Source: Ochromonadaceae sp. CCMP2298 (lineage: Eukaryota; Sar; Synurophyceae; Ochromonadales; Ochromonadaceae). Taken from it: a stretch of DNA of 10,202 nt. This document shows positions 1-7,639 of the stretch, piece after piece. A model generated the notes under the pieces. The model saw only the letters and a list, made by a program, of their open reading frames with translations. It had not been told where the DNA came from and searched no databases. A program made the position numbers and the translations under genes. Numbering within the stretch: the first letter of the stretch is position 1; each line of letters starts with the position of its first letter. Location: NCBI GenBank assembly GCA_026770595.1, contig MU633793.1:13524-23725 (forward strand), read 5' to 3'.

Positions 1-230
1 TGTGCTGATGGGCTGCTGCTCGGCTGTGAGCTCTGCACCGCTGACACTGAGTAGAGGGCACTGCCGATGGCTGTGCTGATGGGCTGCTGCTCGGCTGTGA
101 GCTGGGCACCAATGACGGCTTGAGTAGAGGGCACTGCCGATGGCTGTGCTGATGGGCTGCTGCTCGGCTGTGAGCCGGGCACTGCTGACGGCTGAGTACA
201 GGGCACTGCCGATGGCTGTGCTGACAGCTC
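1..230. repeat. ~72-bp tandem repeat, three units plus a partial fourth
   Basis: Three consecutive units begin with TGTGCTGATGGGCTGCTGCT at positions 1, 72 and 145, with lengths 71, 73 and 72 bp. A partial fourth begins at 217 and diverges after about 8 bases. Each unit ends with GGGCACTGCCGATGGC. The left edge of the window cuts into the array, so its full size is unknown. The total of three units is 216 bp, a multiple of three, so a long open frame crosses it by chance. The indels between units argue against it being a coding repeat. Confidence 0.93.
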
Positions 231-291
231 ATACTCTCTCCCTCTCTGTCCCTCTGTCCCTCTGTCCCTCTGTCCCTCTCATTCTCCTTAC
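231..291. repeat. Pyrimidine tract with 8-bp TGTCCCTC repeat
   Basis: Four exact copies of TGTCCCTC lie at 247-254, 255-262, 263-270 and 271-278. They sit inside a longer almost pure C/T tract. This is simple-sequence DNA directly following the 72-bp repeats, and no function is visible. Confidence 0.92.
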
Positions 292-550
292 CTATTCACT
301 GCTGGGAGTTCACCTCCGGCTGCTTCTTGACTTGTCGACAGCACTGCTGCGATTGGATAGTGTGTGGTCAGTCCTGCTTGAAGAGATTCAGGATGAGATC
401 CCACCCCCCAAAAATTCGTGCAAGGGGTGCAAAGTGCATTGCAAAAAATTCGGTCCCTTTTTCGTCGCCCACCCTCAAAAACATTAAAATCCAAAATTTG
501 GCCAGCAAAAAAGTCAAAACCCTAGTCACGGGGCGAGTACCGGTCGACTC
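292..550. other. Non-coding stretch, no feature recognised
   Basis: Short overlapping open frames occur on both strands, but none has a recognisable domain or coding-like composition. The stretch from about 398 to 530 is rich in A runs and C runs. It leads into the CCCTA-containing motif array to the right. Confidence 0.6.
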
Positions 551-709
551 CGCGAGCCCTAGAATGGTGGGCGACTGCGCGAGCCCTAGGTCACAAAAAG
601 TGTGCGAGAATGACCCTAAGCCTGCGGCGCACACCCTAAGTGGGTCTAGGCGCGAGCCCTAATGATTCAATAGGCGCGAGCCCTAGGTTACCACGGGCGC
701 GAGCCCTAA
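551..709. repeat. Interspersed CGCGAGCCCTA motif array
   Basis: The 11-mer CGCGAGCCCTA occurs five times in 158 bp, starting at 551, 578, 651, 675 and 698. Three of these carry an extra leading G. Start-to-start spacings are 27, 73, 24 and 23 bp. Additional CCCTAA or CCCTAG cores lie between them (613-618, 633-638) and just before (about 519). The copies are on one strand and the spacers differ, so this is not a simple tandem satellite. The last four bases resemble a C-rich telomeric strand but the rest does not. Its function is unknown. Confidence 0.85.
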
Positions 710-737
710 AAACCCCCAAACGGCGGATTTGATTGAG

Positions 738-780
738 GGCGACCGACGAATTTTGCTCCGAATTCATGGCGACCGACGAA
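738..780. repeat. 13-bp direct repeat GGCGACCGACGAA
   Basis: GGCGACCGACGAA appears exactly at 738-750 and again at 768-780, 30 bp apart. The 17 bases between contain GAATT and AATTC as short inverted arms. Directly after the second copy, 788-795 is the 8-bp palindrome CTTGCAAG. A pair this close could be a protein-binding site or a slipped duplication. Confidence 0.8.
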
Positions 781-1110
781 CTCCTCTTGCAAGGAGGTGA
801 GGGTTGTCTGGTTCCTTTGGACGCCGCGTATGTGTAAGTGTTTTGTTGCATGTGCAAATTTTGTGGTACAGGGACCTCCTCCCCCAAAATGGAGGCGCTT
901 TTTTGGGTGAAGAAAGTTAACCCTTTCCAATGAGTCTGCAACGCACGCTAAAAAACTGGCTTTCTGGTGCCTGGGGAGGGCGGTTTCCCGATGGCATTGG
1001 ATAAGAAACCACCTTTTGGGGGATGTGTTTCGACCAGTCTCTTTTGCTGTTAGCTATGAGGTCATCGGCAGAAAAAAAAGACATACTTACGAGGTGGGGG
1101 TATTGGGTTA
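781..1110. other. Intergenic sequence, nothing recognised
   Basis: No convincing open frame or RNA gene is visible. The sequence lies downstream of the minus-strand ABCF1 gene, beyond its likely polyadenylation signal. A 12-base string TGTGGTACAGGG at 862-873 recurs at 4874-4885, with no extended similarity around it. Confidence 0.55.
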
Positions 1111-1116
1111 TTTATT
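1111..1116 (-). promoter_or_regulatory. Polyadenylation signal AATAAA for ABCF1
   Basis: On the minus strand 1116-1111 reads AATAAA, about 136 nt after the ABCF1 stop codon at 1254-1252. The 3' UTR between them is C-rich on the coding strand. Canonical hexamer and spacing fit a eukaryotic 3' end, but the match is only six bases. Confidence 0.5.
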
Positions 1117-1251
1117 GGAGTATATGGGAGTGCGTGTGGAGTGTGCGGGTTGGGGTAAGTGTGAGTATGGGGTGTGAAGCGCACGATATGGGGTATGGGC
1201 TACAGAATATAGGGAATGGGATGAGGTACAGAACTATGGGGCGTGTGTAGG

Positions 1252-4200
1252 CTACTTGGGTCTCTCCCCCGACCCGGGCGTGATGGCGTTGAGCTGCTCC
1301 TCCAGCTTCTTCAGCAGGTGCTGGCGGTAGTTGGCGAACCCCTCCTCCCACGGTGTGAGGCCCTGGTCCTCCACCACCCACAGCTGGCAGTCGGTGGACT
1401 CGATCAGGCGCGCGTCGTGGCTGACCAGCACCACCCCTCCGTTGTAGGCCTTGAGCGCATCGCACAGCGCGTCGATGGACTCGATGTCCAGGTTGTTGGT
1501 GGGCTCGTCCAGGAAGAGCAGGTGCGGCGCCATCAAGGACAGCTCCACGAACACCACTCGGGCCTTCTGGCCCCCCGACAGGTCGCGGATGGGGATCGTG
1601 TGTGCGTGCCCCTCCAGCCCGTACTTGCCCAGCATGTTGCGCACGGACTGGTAGGTCTCCTCCTCGAACATGCGTCGCAGGTACGTCACGGGGTCCTCGT
1701 CCATGGGCAGCCGCTCGATGAAGTGCTGGTTGTACACGCCCACGCGCAGTCTGGGGTTGCGCCGCACCTCTCCCTCTGGCGGCTTCACCTCCCCCGTGAT
1801 GATCTTCAGAATGGTAGACTTGCCTGAGCCGTTGGGGCCGACGATGCACACGCGCGAGCCCTGGTCCAGGCCGAAGTGCAGGTCTCTGAAGAGCCAGGGC
1901 AGCTCGGGCTTGTACTGGAAGTTCACGTCTCGCACCTCCAGTATAGGCGGACTGAGATGCTGCACCTCTGGGAAGCTGAAGACCACGCTGTAGTCCCTGG
2001 GACGGTCCATCAGCTTCGCCTGAGACTCGCCGCTCTCCAGCCCCCCCGAGGAGGCCGCCGCCACCTCCTTCTTCTTCGCCCTCGCGCCCGGCTCCCTGGC
2101 CTTGTTCTTCAGCTGTTCCTTCTCTGCGTTCGTCTTGGACACGCCCTTGGCCTTGAGGTCTCTCAGCTTCTTCTCCTGCTTCTCCCAGGCCTTCTGCAGC
2201 TGCTTGCGCCGCACTGCCTCCTGCTCCTTGAAGTTGTCGTAGTTGCCCTTGTAGGTGATGAGCAGCTTGTCCTCCAGGTGGATCACCTCCTGACACACGC
2301 TGTTGAGGAACTCCTGGTCGTGGCTCACTATCAACAGGGTCTTCTTCCACCGCTGCAGGTAGTCGTCCAGCCAGATGACCGCGTTGAGGTCCAGGTGGTT
2401 GGTGGGCTCGTCCAGCATGAGCAGGGTGGGCTCGATGAACAGCGCCCTGGCCAGACTGATGCGCATGCGCCAGCCCCCCGAGAAGAACTTCGTGGCCCGC
2501 ACCTGCATCTCCGCATCGAACCCCAGTCCGAACAGAATGCGGCGAGCTCGGGACTCCGCCGAGGCTGCCCCTATGGTGGCCAGCTGCTCGTGCAATTCGC
2601 CCAGCCTCACGTCTAGCTTCTCGTCCGTCTTGCCCGCTGCGCCCAAGACCTCTAGCGCCTTCATCACCACTGCCTCCTCCTGCACCAGCTCCCAGCGCAC
2701 CTTGTCCGCCCTTAGCACAGCGTCCACGGCAGGCGTGTCGTCCGCCATCACCTCCTGCTCCACGTACAGGAAGTCCACCCTGGGCGGCACCTTCAGCTGC
2801 TTCGATGCGATCATCTTCAGCAACGTAGACTTGCCCGCGCCGTTGGGTCCGACCAGCCCGTACCGCCTGCCGTGCACGATGGACAGTTCGGCGTTGAGGA
2901 AGAGCTCCTTCTTGTGCGCAGAGATGGACACCGAGGGGATGATGATGTCCAAGGCGTTCTGCCACACGGCGTCGTTCTCGTCCACGATCGTCTGGGACAC
3001 GGCGAACTGCGCGCCCTCCGCGGAAGCCTTCATCGCCGCCTCGTCGTCCTCCACCTTCTTCTCCTTGGCCTCTCTCTCCCTCTCCAGCTTGCGCTTGGCC
3101 TTGTTGGACAGCTTCTTGCCAGAGGCCGCCTGCGCCTCCAGCCCCTCCTCCTCCCCCGCCTCCTGTCCGTGCTTGGCGTACTCGTCGAAGACCTCGTCGC
3201 CATACATGGTGGCGAGCATGCGTGCCTCCTGCGCTAGCTCTGCTGCACTCTTCTCTCCATTCCCCCCCTCCTCCTCCTCCTCCTCTTCCTCCTCCTCATC
3301 ATCGGACGAATCCTCCCCCTCCTTCTCCGCCTGCCGCTTAGCCGCCGCCTCTGCAGCCTCTGCCTCCTCCTGCACCCGCCTCACCTCCGCCTCTGCCTCC
3401 GCCACCAACCTATCTGCCTCTGCCTTCTCGGCAGCCTTGGCATCCACTGCGACCTTCTCTGCACGCGCTGCCTCCAGCCGCTTCTCCAGAGAACTCATCT
3501 TCTTCTTCTTCGGCTTGCCCTCCTCCACCTCCACCGGTGCGGGTGCCTCCTCCGGCTCCGGCTCAGCCTTCTTGCCCCCCTTTCCCCCCTTCTGAGGACC
3601 CTTCTCCTTGGGCGGGGGAGGGGGCATGGGCGTGGCGATCGCCCTCCTCAGGCCCTCATCGTCCGAGTCCACCTTGCCCTTGCCCTTGTCCTTTCCCTTC
3701 TTCTCCTTCTTCACCTTCTTTTCGTAGACAGGCTCGGGCTCGGGCTCGGGCTCAGGCTCAGGCTCAGGCGCTTCCTCCTCCTCCTCCTCCGCCTCCTCCG
3801 ACTCAGACCCAGACTCTGACTCCGGCTCCGGCTCAGCCTTCTTGCCCTTCTTGTTGTCCTTGGGGGGAGGCGCCTTGGCGGGTGAGGGCTCTTCGTCAGA
3901 GTCCACCGCAAGAGCCTTCATCTTCGCCAGGGGGTCTTCCGAGTCCGAATCCCCCTTGCCCTTGCCCTTGCCCTTGTCCTTTCCCTTCTTCTCCTTCTTC
4001 CCCTTCTTTTCGTAGACAGGCTCGGACACGGGCTCGGGCTTTGGCTCCTCCTCGCTGTCGCTGTCTCCATACTTGCCCTTCTTCCCCTTCTTCTTGTTGT
4101 CCTTGGGAAGAGGCGCCTTGGTAGGTACAGGCTCTTCGTCATTCTTCCCCTTCTTCTTGTTGTCCTTGGGGGGAGGCGCCTTGGTCGGTGCAGGCTCTTC

Positions 4201-4449
4201 GTCAGAGTCCATCGCAAGAGCCTTCATCTTCGCCAAGGGGTCTTCGTCGTCCGAGTCCCCGCCCTTCTTGCCCCCCTTGCCCCCGTTCTTGGCGGCCTTG
4301 GCAGCCTTCTTGTCTTTCTTTGCAGCCACGGGAGCAGGCGCATCCTCATCCTCGTTACCCTCTAGGTCCTGCTTGGACTTCAGGAAGGCCAGCTGATCAG
4401 CGAGGGGATCATCGTCCTCCTCCCTCCCCTTCCTGCGCTTGGGCGGCAT
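1252..4449 (-). CDS. ABCF1: ABCF1 (ABC50)-like ATP-binding cassette protein, translation factor
   Basis: Intact 1065-codon gene with no introns, ending in TAG. ABCF proteins are soluble twin-ATPase factors that act on ribosomes; animal ABCF1/ABC50 binds eIF2 and promotes translation initiation. ABC domain 1 has Walker A GPNGAGKS (534-541), signature SGGWR (657-661), Walker B ending LMLDEP (D680, E681) and switch His710. Domain 2 has GPNGSGKS (871-878), LSGGQ (957-961), LFLDEP (D981, E982) and His1011. No membrane segments are present. The stretch NLDIESIDAL (987 onward) and the ending around CQLWVVE (1021-1027) point to ABCF1 rather than GCN20/ABCF3. Residues 1-480 are low-complexity Lys/Glu/Pro/Ser with several DSDxE acidic serine clusters typical of CK2 targets, and a predicted coiled coil at about 318-375. 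Start chosen as the first ATG of the frame, MPPKRRKG. All catalytic residues are present, so it should be active. Confidence 0.96.
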   Translation of the reverse strand: MPPKRRKGREEDDDPLADQLAFLKSKQDLEGNEDEDAPAPVAAKKDKKAAKAAKNGGKGGKKGGDSDDEDPLAKMKALAMDSDEEPAPTKAPPPKDNKKKGKNDEEPVPTKAPLPKDNKKKGKKGKYGDSDSEEEPKPEPVSEPVYEKKGKKEKKGKDKGKGKGKGDSDSEDPLAKMKALAVDSDEEPSPAKAPPPKDNKKGKKAEPEPESESGSESEEAEEEEEEAPEPEPEPEPEPEPVYEKKVKKEKKGKDKGKGKVDSDDEGLRRAIATPMPPPPPKEKGPQKGGKGGKKAEPEPEEAPAPVEVEEGKPKKKKMSSLEKRLEAARAEKVAVDAKAAEKAEADRLVAEAEAEVRRVQEEAEAAEAAAKRQAEKEGEDSSDDEEEEEEEEEEGGNGEKSAAELAQEARMLATMYGDEVFDEYAKHGQEAGEEEGLEAQAASGKKLSNKAKRKLEREREAKEKKVEDDEAAMKASAEGAQFAVSQTIVDENDAVWQNALDIIIPSVSISAHKKELFLNAELSIVHGRRYGLVGPNGAGKSTLLKMIASKQLKVPPRVDFLYVEQEVMADDTPAVDAVLRADKVRWELVQEEAVVMKALEVLGAAGKTDEKLDVRLGELHEQLATIGAASAESRARRILFGLGFDAEMQVRATKFFSGGWRMRISLARALFIEPTLLMLDEPTNHLDLNAVIWLDDYLQRWKKTLLIVSHDQEFLNSVCQEVIHLEDKLLITYKGNYDNFKEQEAVRRKQLQKAWEKQEKKLRDLKAKGVSKTNAEKEQLKNKAREPGARAKKKEVAAASSGGLESGESQAKLMDRPRDYSVVFSFPEVQHLSPPILEVRDVNFQYKPELPWLFRDLHFGLDQGSRVCIVGPNGSGKSTILKIITGEVKPPEGEVRRNPRLRVGVYNQHFIERLPMDEDPVTYLRRMFEEETYQSVRNMLGKYGLEGHAHTIPIRDLSGGQKARVVFVELSLMAPHLLFLDEPTNNLDIESIDALCDALKAYNGGVVLVSHDARLIESTDCQLWVVEDQGLTPWEEGFANYRQHLLKKLEEQLNAITPGSGERPK
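3658..4257 (-). repeat. Internal duplication in the ABCF1 N-terminal region
   Basis: Two blocks are repeated in the protein. DPLAKMKALA flanked by DSD clusters and followed by a KAPPPKDNKK segment occurs at residues 65-104 (4257-4138) and 167-204 (3951-3838). EPVYEKK followed by KKEKKGKDKGKGK occurs from residue 143 (about 4023-3952) and from residue 239 (about 3735-3658). The offsets are 102 and 96 residues, suggesting duplication of a unit of about 100 codons followed by small indels. A shorter PxKAPxPKDNKKKGK copy at residues 108-123 marks a second, nested duplication. Confidence 0.88.
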
Positions 4450-5400
4450 CTTAGAGAGTCTTGGTCAGTCGATTCAGGAGAAGAAGCACTCTCCTGATAG
4501 ATTGTAAGGGACTCCTAGCTCCTCACCGTTGTTGCTCTCCTGCCTGCATCCAAATATTGTTGAGTGGCAGAGAAAATACGTACAAAACCGAACAGGCAAA
4601 TCGGATATTCGTGAACAAATGTTGGCATGTAACTTATGCTGTTATGATGATGCTTGCGTGTGTCATTTATTTGCATTTTATGCGTATGAGGGGTAGGATC
4701 AGATGCTACCGCTTCACACATTTATACCTACAATTGACTATGATTACTCGCATCACACCCACCACCACCACACTACCCCCACAACACACCACACCACCCA
4801 CAAGTGCCGCAAAGACTCAGGATAACCCTATTGACGTTGTTTATGAAAAAATTGTTTAGAATCCGTGCCATTGTTGTGGTACAGGGCATGTCTTCTCGGA
4901 GAGAAAGGAGGAGAGAGACCCTTTTTCCAGTTAAGTTTTTCACACATTTCATCATCTGATCATCGCGCCATCGATAATTCCTCCATTTTGCTATCCCTGC
5001 TGAAGTTGTTGCGCTGAACCTCTTTGTCTGAGAGACTGTGGGACAAGTTCGGAATTTAAGACATGTGAAACCGACCCCTCGTCCATATTATATCGGCCGT
5101 TAAACACACAAATCTGGGGGGCTGGGAGTGTGGGGGGGTTCGTGGCATTTATTTATGCGGTTTCGTCTGGGGGCTTTAAAGTATATTTTGGGGCAACTCA
5201 GTGTCGACTGGTGTTGTATTGGAGCAGAGCGAGATGAATTCCAGGTATTTTTATTTTTAAATGTGAAAATTGCTAAATTTATATCATGAAACTGTAAAAG
5301 TTAACAAAATTGCTGAAGTAGCGAAAGTTGTCGAAGTTGCTAAAAGTGGCTGAACGCCACCTTGGTCTCCACTGCGGAGGCGAGATACAGTAATAGCAAA
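4450..5400. other. Intergenic region upstream of ABCF1
   Basis: This is an AT-richer 0.95-kb stretch holding the presumed ABCF1 promoter and 5' UTR. Short open frames occur on both strands but none looks coding. There is a CA/CC-rich tract at about 4757-4803, G runs at about 5117-5140, and an imperfect GAAGTTGC/GAAAGTTG repetition at about 5310-5345. I see no gene, RNA gene or clear TATA box. Confidence 0.6.
4474..4497 (-). promoter_or_regulatory. Perfect 8-bp stem hairpin next to the ABCF1 start
   Basis: TCAGGAGA (4474-4481) and TCTCCTGA (4490-4497) are exact inverted repeats with an 8-nt loop, 24-48 nt upstream of the ABCF1 ATG. If transcribed, it forms a hairpin in the 5' UTR. Upstream lies a short reading frame (4549-4523, 8 codons and TGA). 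A possible 5' UTR intron (4526-4450; GTGAGG at its start, CTGAC as branch candidate, CTCTAAG directly before the ATG) would remove the hairpin. Confidence 0.4.
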
Positions 5401-5412
5401 CAGATCGCGTAC

Positions 5413-5502
5413 CTGCATGCTGCGCTCGAACGCCTCGAAAGCCTCCTTGAAGACCTACACGTCCTCGAGCACTGAGGAGGCGGGGAGCAGGGAGGGAGGG
5501 GC
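5413..5502 (-). pseudogene. Possible isolated 90-nt exon of an unknown gene
   Basis: On the minus strand a pyrimidine tract ending in CGCAG precedes 5502, and a CAG|GTACGC donor follows 5413. These bound exactly 30 codons. The translation starts APPSLLPASSVLEDV, is cut by TAG (5457-5455), and continues VFKEAFEAFERSMQ, an amphipathic helix-like segment. I recognise no family and find no neighbouring exon. The same bases can also be read on the plus strand as the start of the transposase-like gene, so the two readings compete. Confidence 0.3.
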
Positions 5503-5522
5503 CTGCGAGGGAGGAAGGAGGT

Positions 5523-6218
5523 GAATCAGCGATAGGAAAAGACTACCTCATCTTCCTCTCTTCAACTACTTATTGCATCGGTGCTATCGTGTCTCAGTTC
5601 CGCACCATCTTCCAGAGCCCAGACAGGAAGTAGGACTTCTTGGAGGAGGATGTGCGGGTGTTGCAGTTGCAGATGGACATGTTCAGCGTTGAATTTACAG
5701 ATTCCTTCTCGAGGAAGGATGTTACAAACTATCTGCATGTTCTACAGTTGGGCGAGTGCAGATGTTTTCTGCGTTGGTACGGCTCTCTATATCGCCACAC
5801 TAATACAGGCCTGGAAGCCTGTGTAAAGGTAAAACGCACTTAATTCTCCTAATCTCCCATTTCCATATTCCCCTATTCCCCTAATCCTCTATTCCCATAT
5901 TCCCCTATGCCAGGTGATGCGCACTGCTTCGCAGCGCGGTACTCAGCACGGAAGCCATATAGTGACCATCCACTCAAAGCTGGCATCGTGGAACCCCCTG
6001 ACGTAGCACGCACGCAATCTCTCCCTCGGGCTATGGGCATGTATATGTGCCGCCGCGCTTCGGACCAGCTGGCGCAGTTTGCTGACTGCAAGGAGGAGTT
6101 CTTGCAGCAACTGGCGAGTGACGGTAAAGAGTGGAACAAGGCTGAGTTGGCCAAGCAAGCAGTGGAGGGAGGAGCGGGGGGACAGTGGAGGGGCGGGAGG
6201 ACGCGTTACAATGTGTAG
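5523..6218 (+). pseudogene. Degenerate transposase-like gene with one intron
   Basis: Two segments join across an 85-nt intron. The first is in one frame up to 5828, broken by TAG at 5631-5633. It contains DVTNYLHVLQLGE and then YGSLYRHTNTGLEACVK. After the intron it continues VMRTASQRGTQHGSH and meets TAG at 6004-6006. The motif order, a YLH helix, YGxLYRxxNxGLEA and RxTQxGxH, resembles the C-terminal part of a group of transposon-derived proteins found in algae and invertebrates, in which a GLEA or GWEAL helix is followed by R-T-Q-R-G-G-H. Past about 6055 the best coding-like frame shifts by one and gives DQLAQFADCKEEFLQQL, ending at TAG 6216-6218. The 5' end is uncertain; the frame is open back to about 5446 without a convincing ATG. 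Family assignment is from motif memory only. It is inactive unless TAG is read through. Confidence 0.4.
5829..5913 (+). other. 85-nt GT-AG intron in the transposase-like gene
   Basis: AAAG|GTAAAA at 5829 and CTATGCCAG| at 5913 flank a C/T-rich interior made of repeated CCATATTCCCCTA-like units. Splicing is phase 0 and joins GLEACVK to VMRTASQRG, restoring a family-like motif that neither exon shows alone. The retained GT-AG signals suggest the gene decayed in place, not through an mRNA-derived copy. Confidence 0.55.
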
Positions 6219-6294
6219 TGACATAAGTTATAGTACAATTTTGTTGTTTAGACATCCGTTATATCTTAAAAAGATTACAAGATACATACTAGCT

Positions 6295-6354
6295 GTGTGG
6301 GTGTGGGTGTGGGTGTGGGTGTGGGTGTGGGTGTGGGTGTGGGTGTAGGTGTGA
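6295..6354. repeat. GTGTGG hexamer microsatellite, G-quadruplex-capable
   Basis: Eight exact GTGTGG units run from 6295 to 6342 and two degenerate ones (GTGTAG, GTGTGA) follow. Read continuously, the plus strand has seven or more GGG triplets each separated by TGT, the pattern needed for an intramolecular G-quadruplex. It lies 77 bp after the broken transposase-like gene and 30 bp before telomere-like repeats. Confidence 0.93.
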
Positions 6355-6384
6355 GATGCGTGTGATATGCGTGAGATGCATGTG

Positions 6385-6436
6385 TTAGGGAAAGAGAGAG
6401 AGTTAGGGTTAGGGTTAGATTGGGTTAGGGTTAGAG
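6385..6436 (+). repeat. Interstitial telomere-like TTAGGG repeats
   Basis: TTAGGG occurs at 6385-6390, 6403-6408, 6409-6414 and 6425-6430, with degenerate TTAGAT (6415) and TTAGAG (6431). A short GA repeat (6393-6401) splits the run. This is the widespread TTAGGG telomere unit, so it could be an internal telomere fragment from end repair or fusion. It is too short and degenerate to be a chromosome end. Confidence 0.75.
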
Positions 6437-6689
6437 TTTGTTGAGATTGGCGCCGTGGTGACAGTTTCTCCTGCAATAAGGCATGGTAGAACGTAACCGC
6501 TCGACCTTCCCTTTTTTAATTGTTTCATATTAATTGACATGATATTGATGGTTGAGTTTTTTTTACACATTAAAAACGGGAAAAGATGACCGAATAGATC
6601 CGTTTTTGTTGGAGCGGAAGGAGAAGCAAAACACATTGTTCATCACTCAGTGACAGTGTCTCAAGCAAACGAGTACCTGTGACTACAAG
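6437..6689. other. Spacer without recognised features
   Basis: AT-rich spacer between the telomere-like repeats and the recombinase locus. It contains short T and A runs (6557-6564, 6570-6575) but no open frame that looks coding and no structured RNA that I can recognise. Confidence 0.5.
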
Positions 6690-7639
6690 ATGAAAACCCA
6701 GAATGAGAAAGCCAGCAGGGGGCGTCAAAGAGAAACATTGGGAGGTGTAACATATAAATAGATGGAGAGCGGCTTAAGGCAGTTGAGAGAAAAAAGTTAA
6801 AGAAGTTGCAATGTCCCGAAGATATCGACGTGTCTGCTGCATCAACTCATCAATCCGGACCTGTATCCACTTCTGGTCGTCTATACGCGATGGCTTTTCA
6901 GAGATCTAAGATTTTCACTGTTGACAATGCGGACTTCGTGTGCCTGGGTCCTACCTGCTGCGACCCAAAGCGACGGAGGGGGCGACGGAGGCGCTGCGGT
7001 TCCCGGGAGTCGAGTCTATGCGCATCACCTTCCTCATCGAGAAGGTGGTGAGGGACAAGGGCATCCCGGAGACCCTCTGCTACGGGCACCGGCAGAAGAG
7101 GGAGTCCTGTTTCATGGACGACTTGTTCGAGTGGGTGCGCGAGAACGACAAGCTGACGGACGAAGACTACCTCTTCACCACCTACCAGCGTGCCCCCAAG
7201 CGCGGTGCCAAGACGGACAAGCGCCTCCTCTAGAGACAGGACCTGGCCGAGATGTTCAAGGCTGCCGCCCAGGCGCTTTGCCTGGACCCTAAGCGCTTAT
7301 CGACCTCCTCCGCCCGCCACTTCGCAGCCTCCAAAAAGGGTCTATCCCTTGCTGAGGTCAAGTTGGGCTGACGACTCCAACGTTCCCGACGCCATCTACA
7401 TGCGAAATCCTGAGAACAGAGAGGCGTTCGCGGTGGAGGGCGGTGAGCTGACGCAGGCACAGCTGAAGATCCTGGCCAGTCAGCCACTCACGGAGTGCCC
7501 TGCTATCAGCAGCGACGAGGACTCGGACAGCGAGGAGGCAGAGGACGGGTCTGCCACCTGGACCTCCTCCACAACCTGGTCTGCTCACAAGCCAGCGCGT
7601 CTTTGGCCTCGCCCCTACCTTCCCCCACGACATCCGTGA
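6690..7639 (+). pseudogene. Broken tyrosine recombinase (Crypton/DIRS-like integrase)
   Basis: Tyrosine recombinases cut and rejoin DNA through a catalytic Tyr with help from an R-K-H-R-H/W set. The order of motifs here fits. Box I is FQRSKIFTVDNADFV, its Arg at 6902-6904, matching the usual RxSE...L..D pattern. A candidate beta-hairpin Lys is in LLRPK (about 6967). Box II is DPKRLSTSSARHFAAS, Arg at 7315-7317. A Trp (7364-7366) takes the GxW place, and Tyr in AIYMRNP is at 7397-7399. The His of HxxR is replaced by Ser (7306-7308). The gene is disrupted by a frame change near 6940, a TAG at 7231-7233 and a frame change at about 7364-7371. Box II Arg to Tyr is about 30 residues, close to the usual spacing. 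An acidic SDEDSDSEEAED tail follows, ending in TGA at 7637-7639. A possible N-terminal piece starts at ATG 6690 (MKTQNEKASRG) but has a TAG at 6759-6761. Confidence 0.62.
6753..6760 (+). promoter_or_regulatory. TATAAATA box, possible promoter
   Basis: TATAAATA lies about 50 bp before an ATG at 6811 and at the start of the frame that carries recombinase box I. It is a textbook TATA match, but it overlaps a possible upstream reading frame from 6690, so only one of the two readings can be right. Confidence 0.25.

Noticed and set aside
140-487. Plus-strand open frame across the 72-bp repeats
   Set aside because: Repeat units differ in length by indels that change frame, and the translation is only repeat and simple sequence.
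551-709. CRISPR-like array
   Set aside because: Repeats are only 11-14 bp, spacing is irregular (23-73 bp), and the DNA is eukaryotic.
1112-2965. Long minus-strand open frame of 617 codons, rich in Gly, Arg and Ala
   Set aside because: It overlaps the ABCF1 gene on the same strand in another frame, has low-complexity composition and no motifs, while the ABCF1 frame has complete ABC motifs.
2375-3595. Plus-strand open frame of 406 codons, very rich in Ser
   Set aside because: It is antisense to ABCF1; Ser runs are the complement of Glu/Lys-rich codons, a typical shadow.
4461-4859. Plus-strand open frame upstream of ABCF1
   Set aside because: AT-rich, crosses a CA/CC simple tract, no domain, and overlaps the likely ABCF1 promoter.
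5270-5350. Short repetitive peptide-like frame (KVNKIAEVAKVVEVAKSG)
   Set aside because: Only 26 codons between two TGA codons, made of imperfect repeats, with no start codon or neighbour linking it to a gene.
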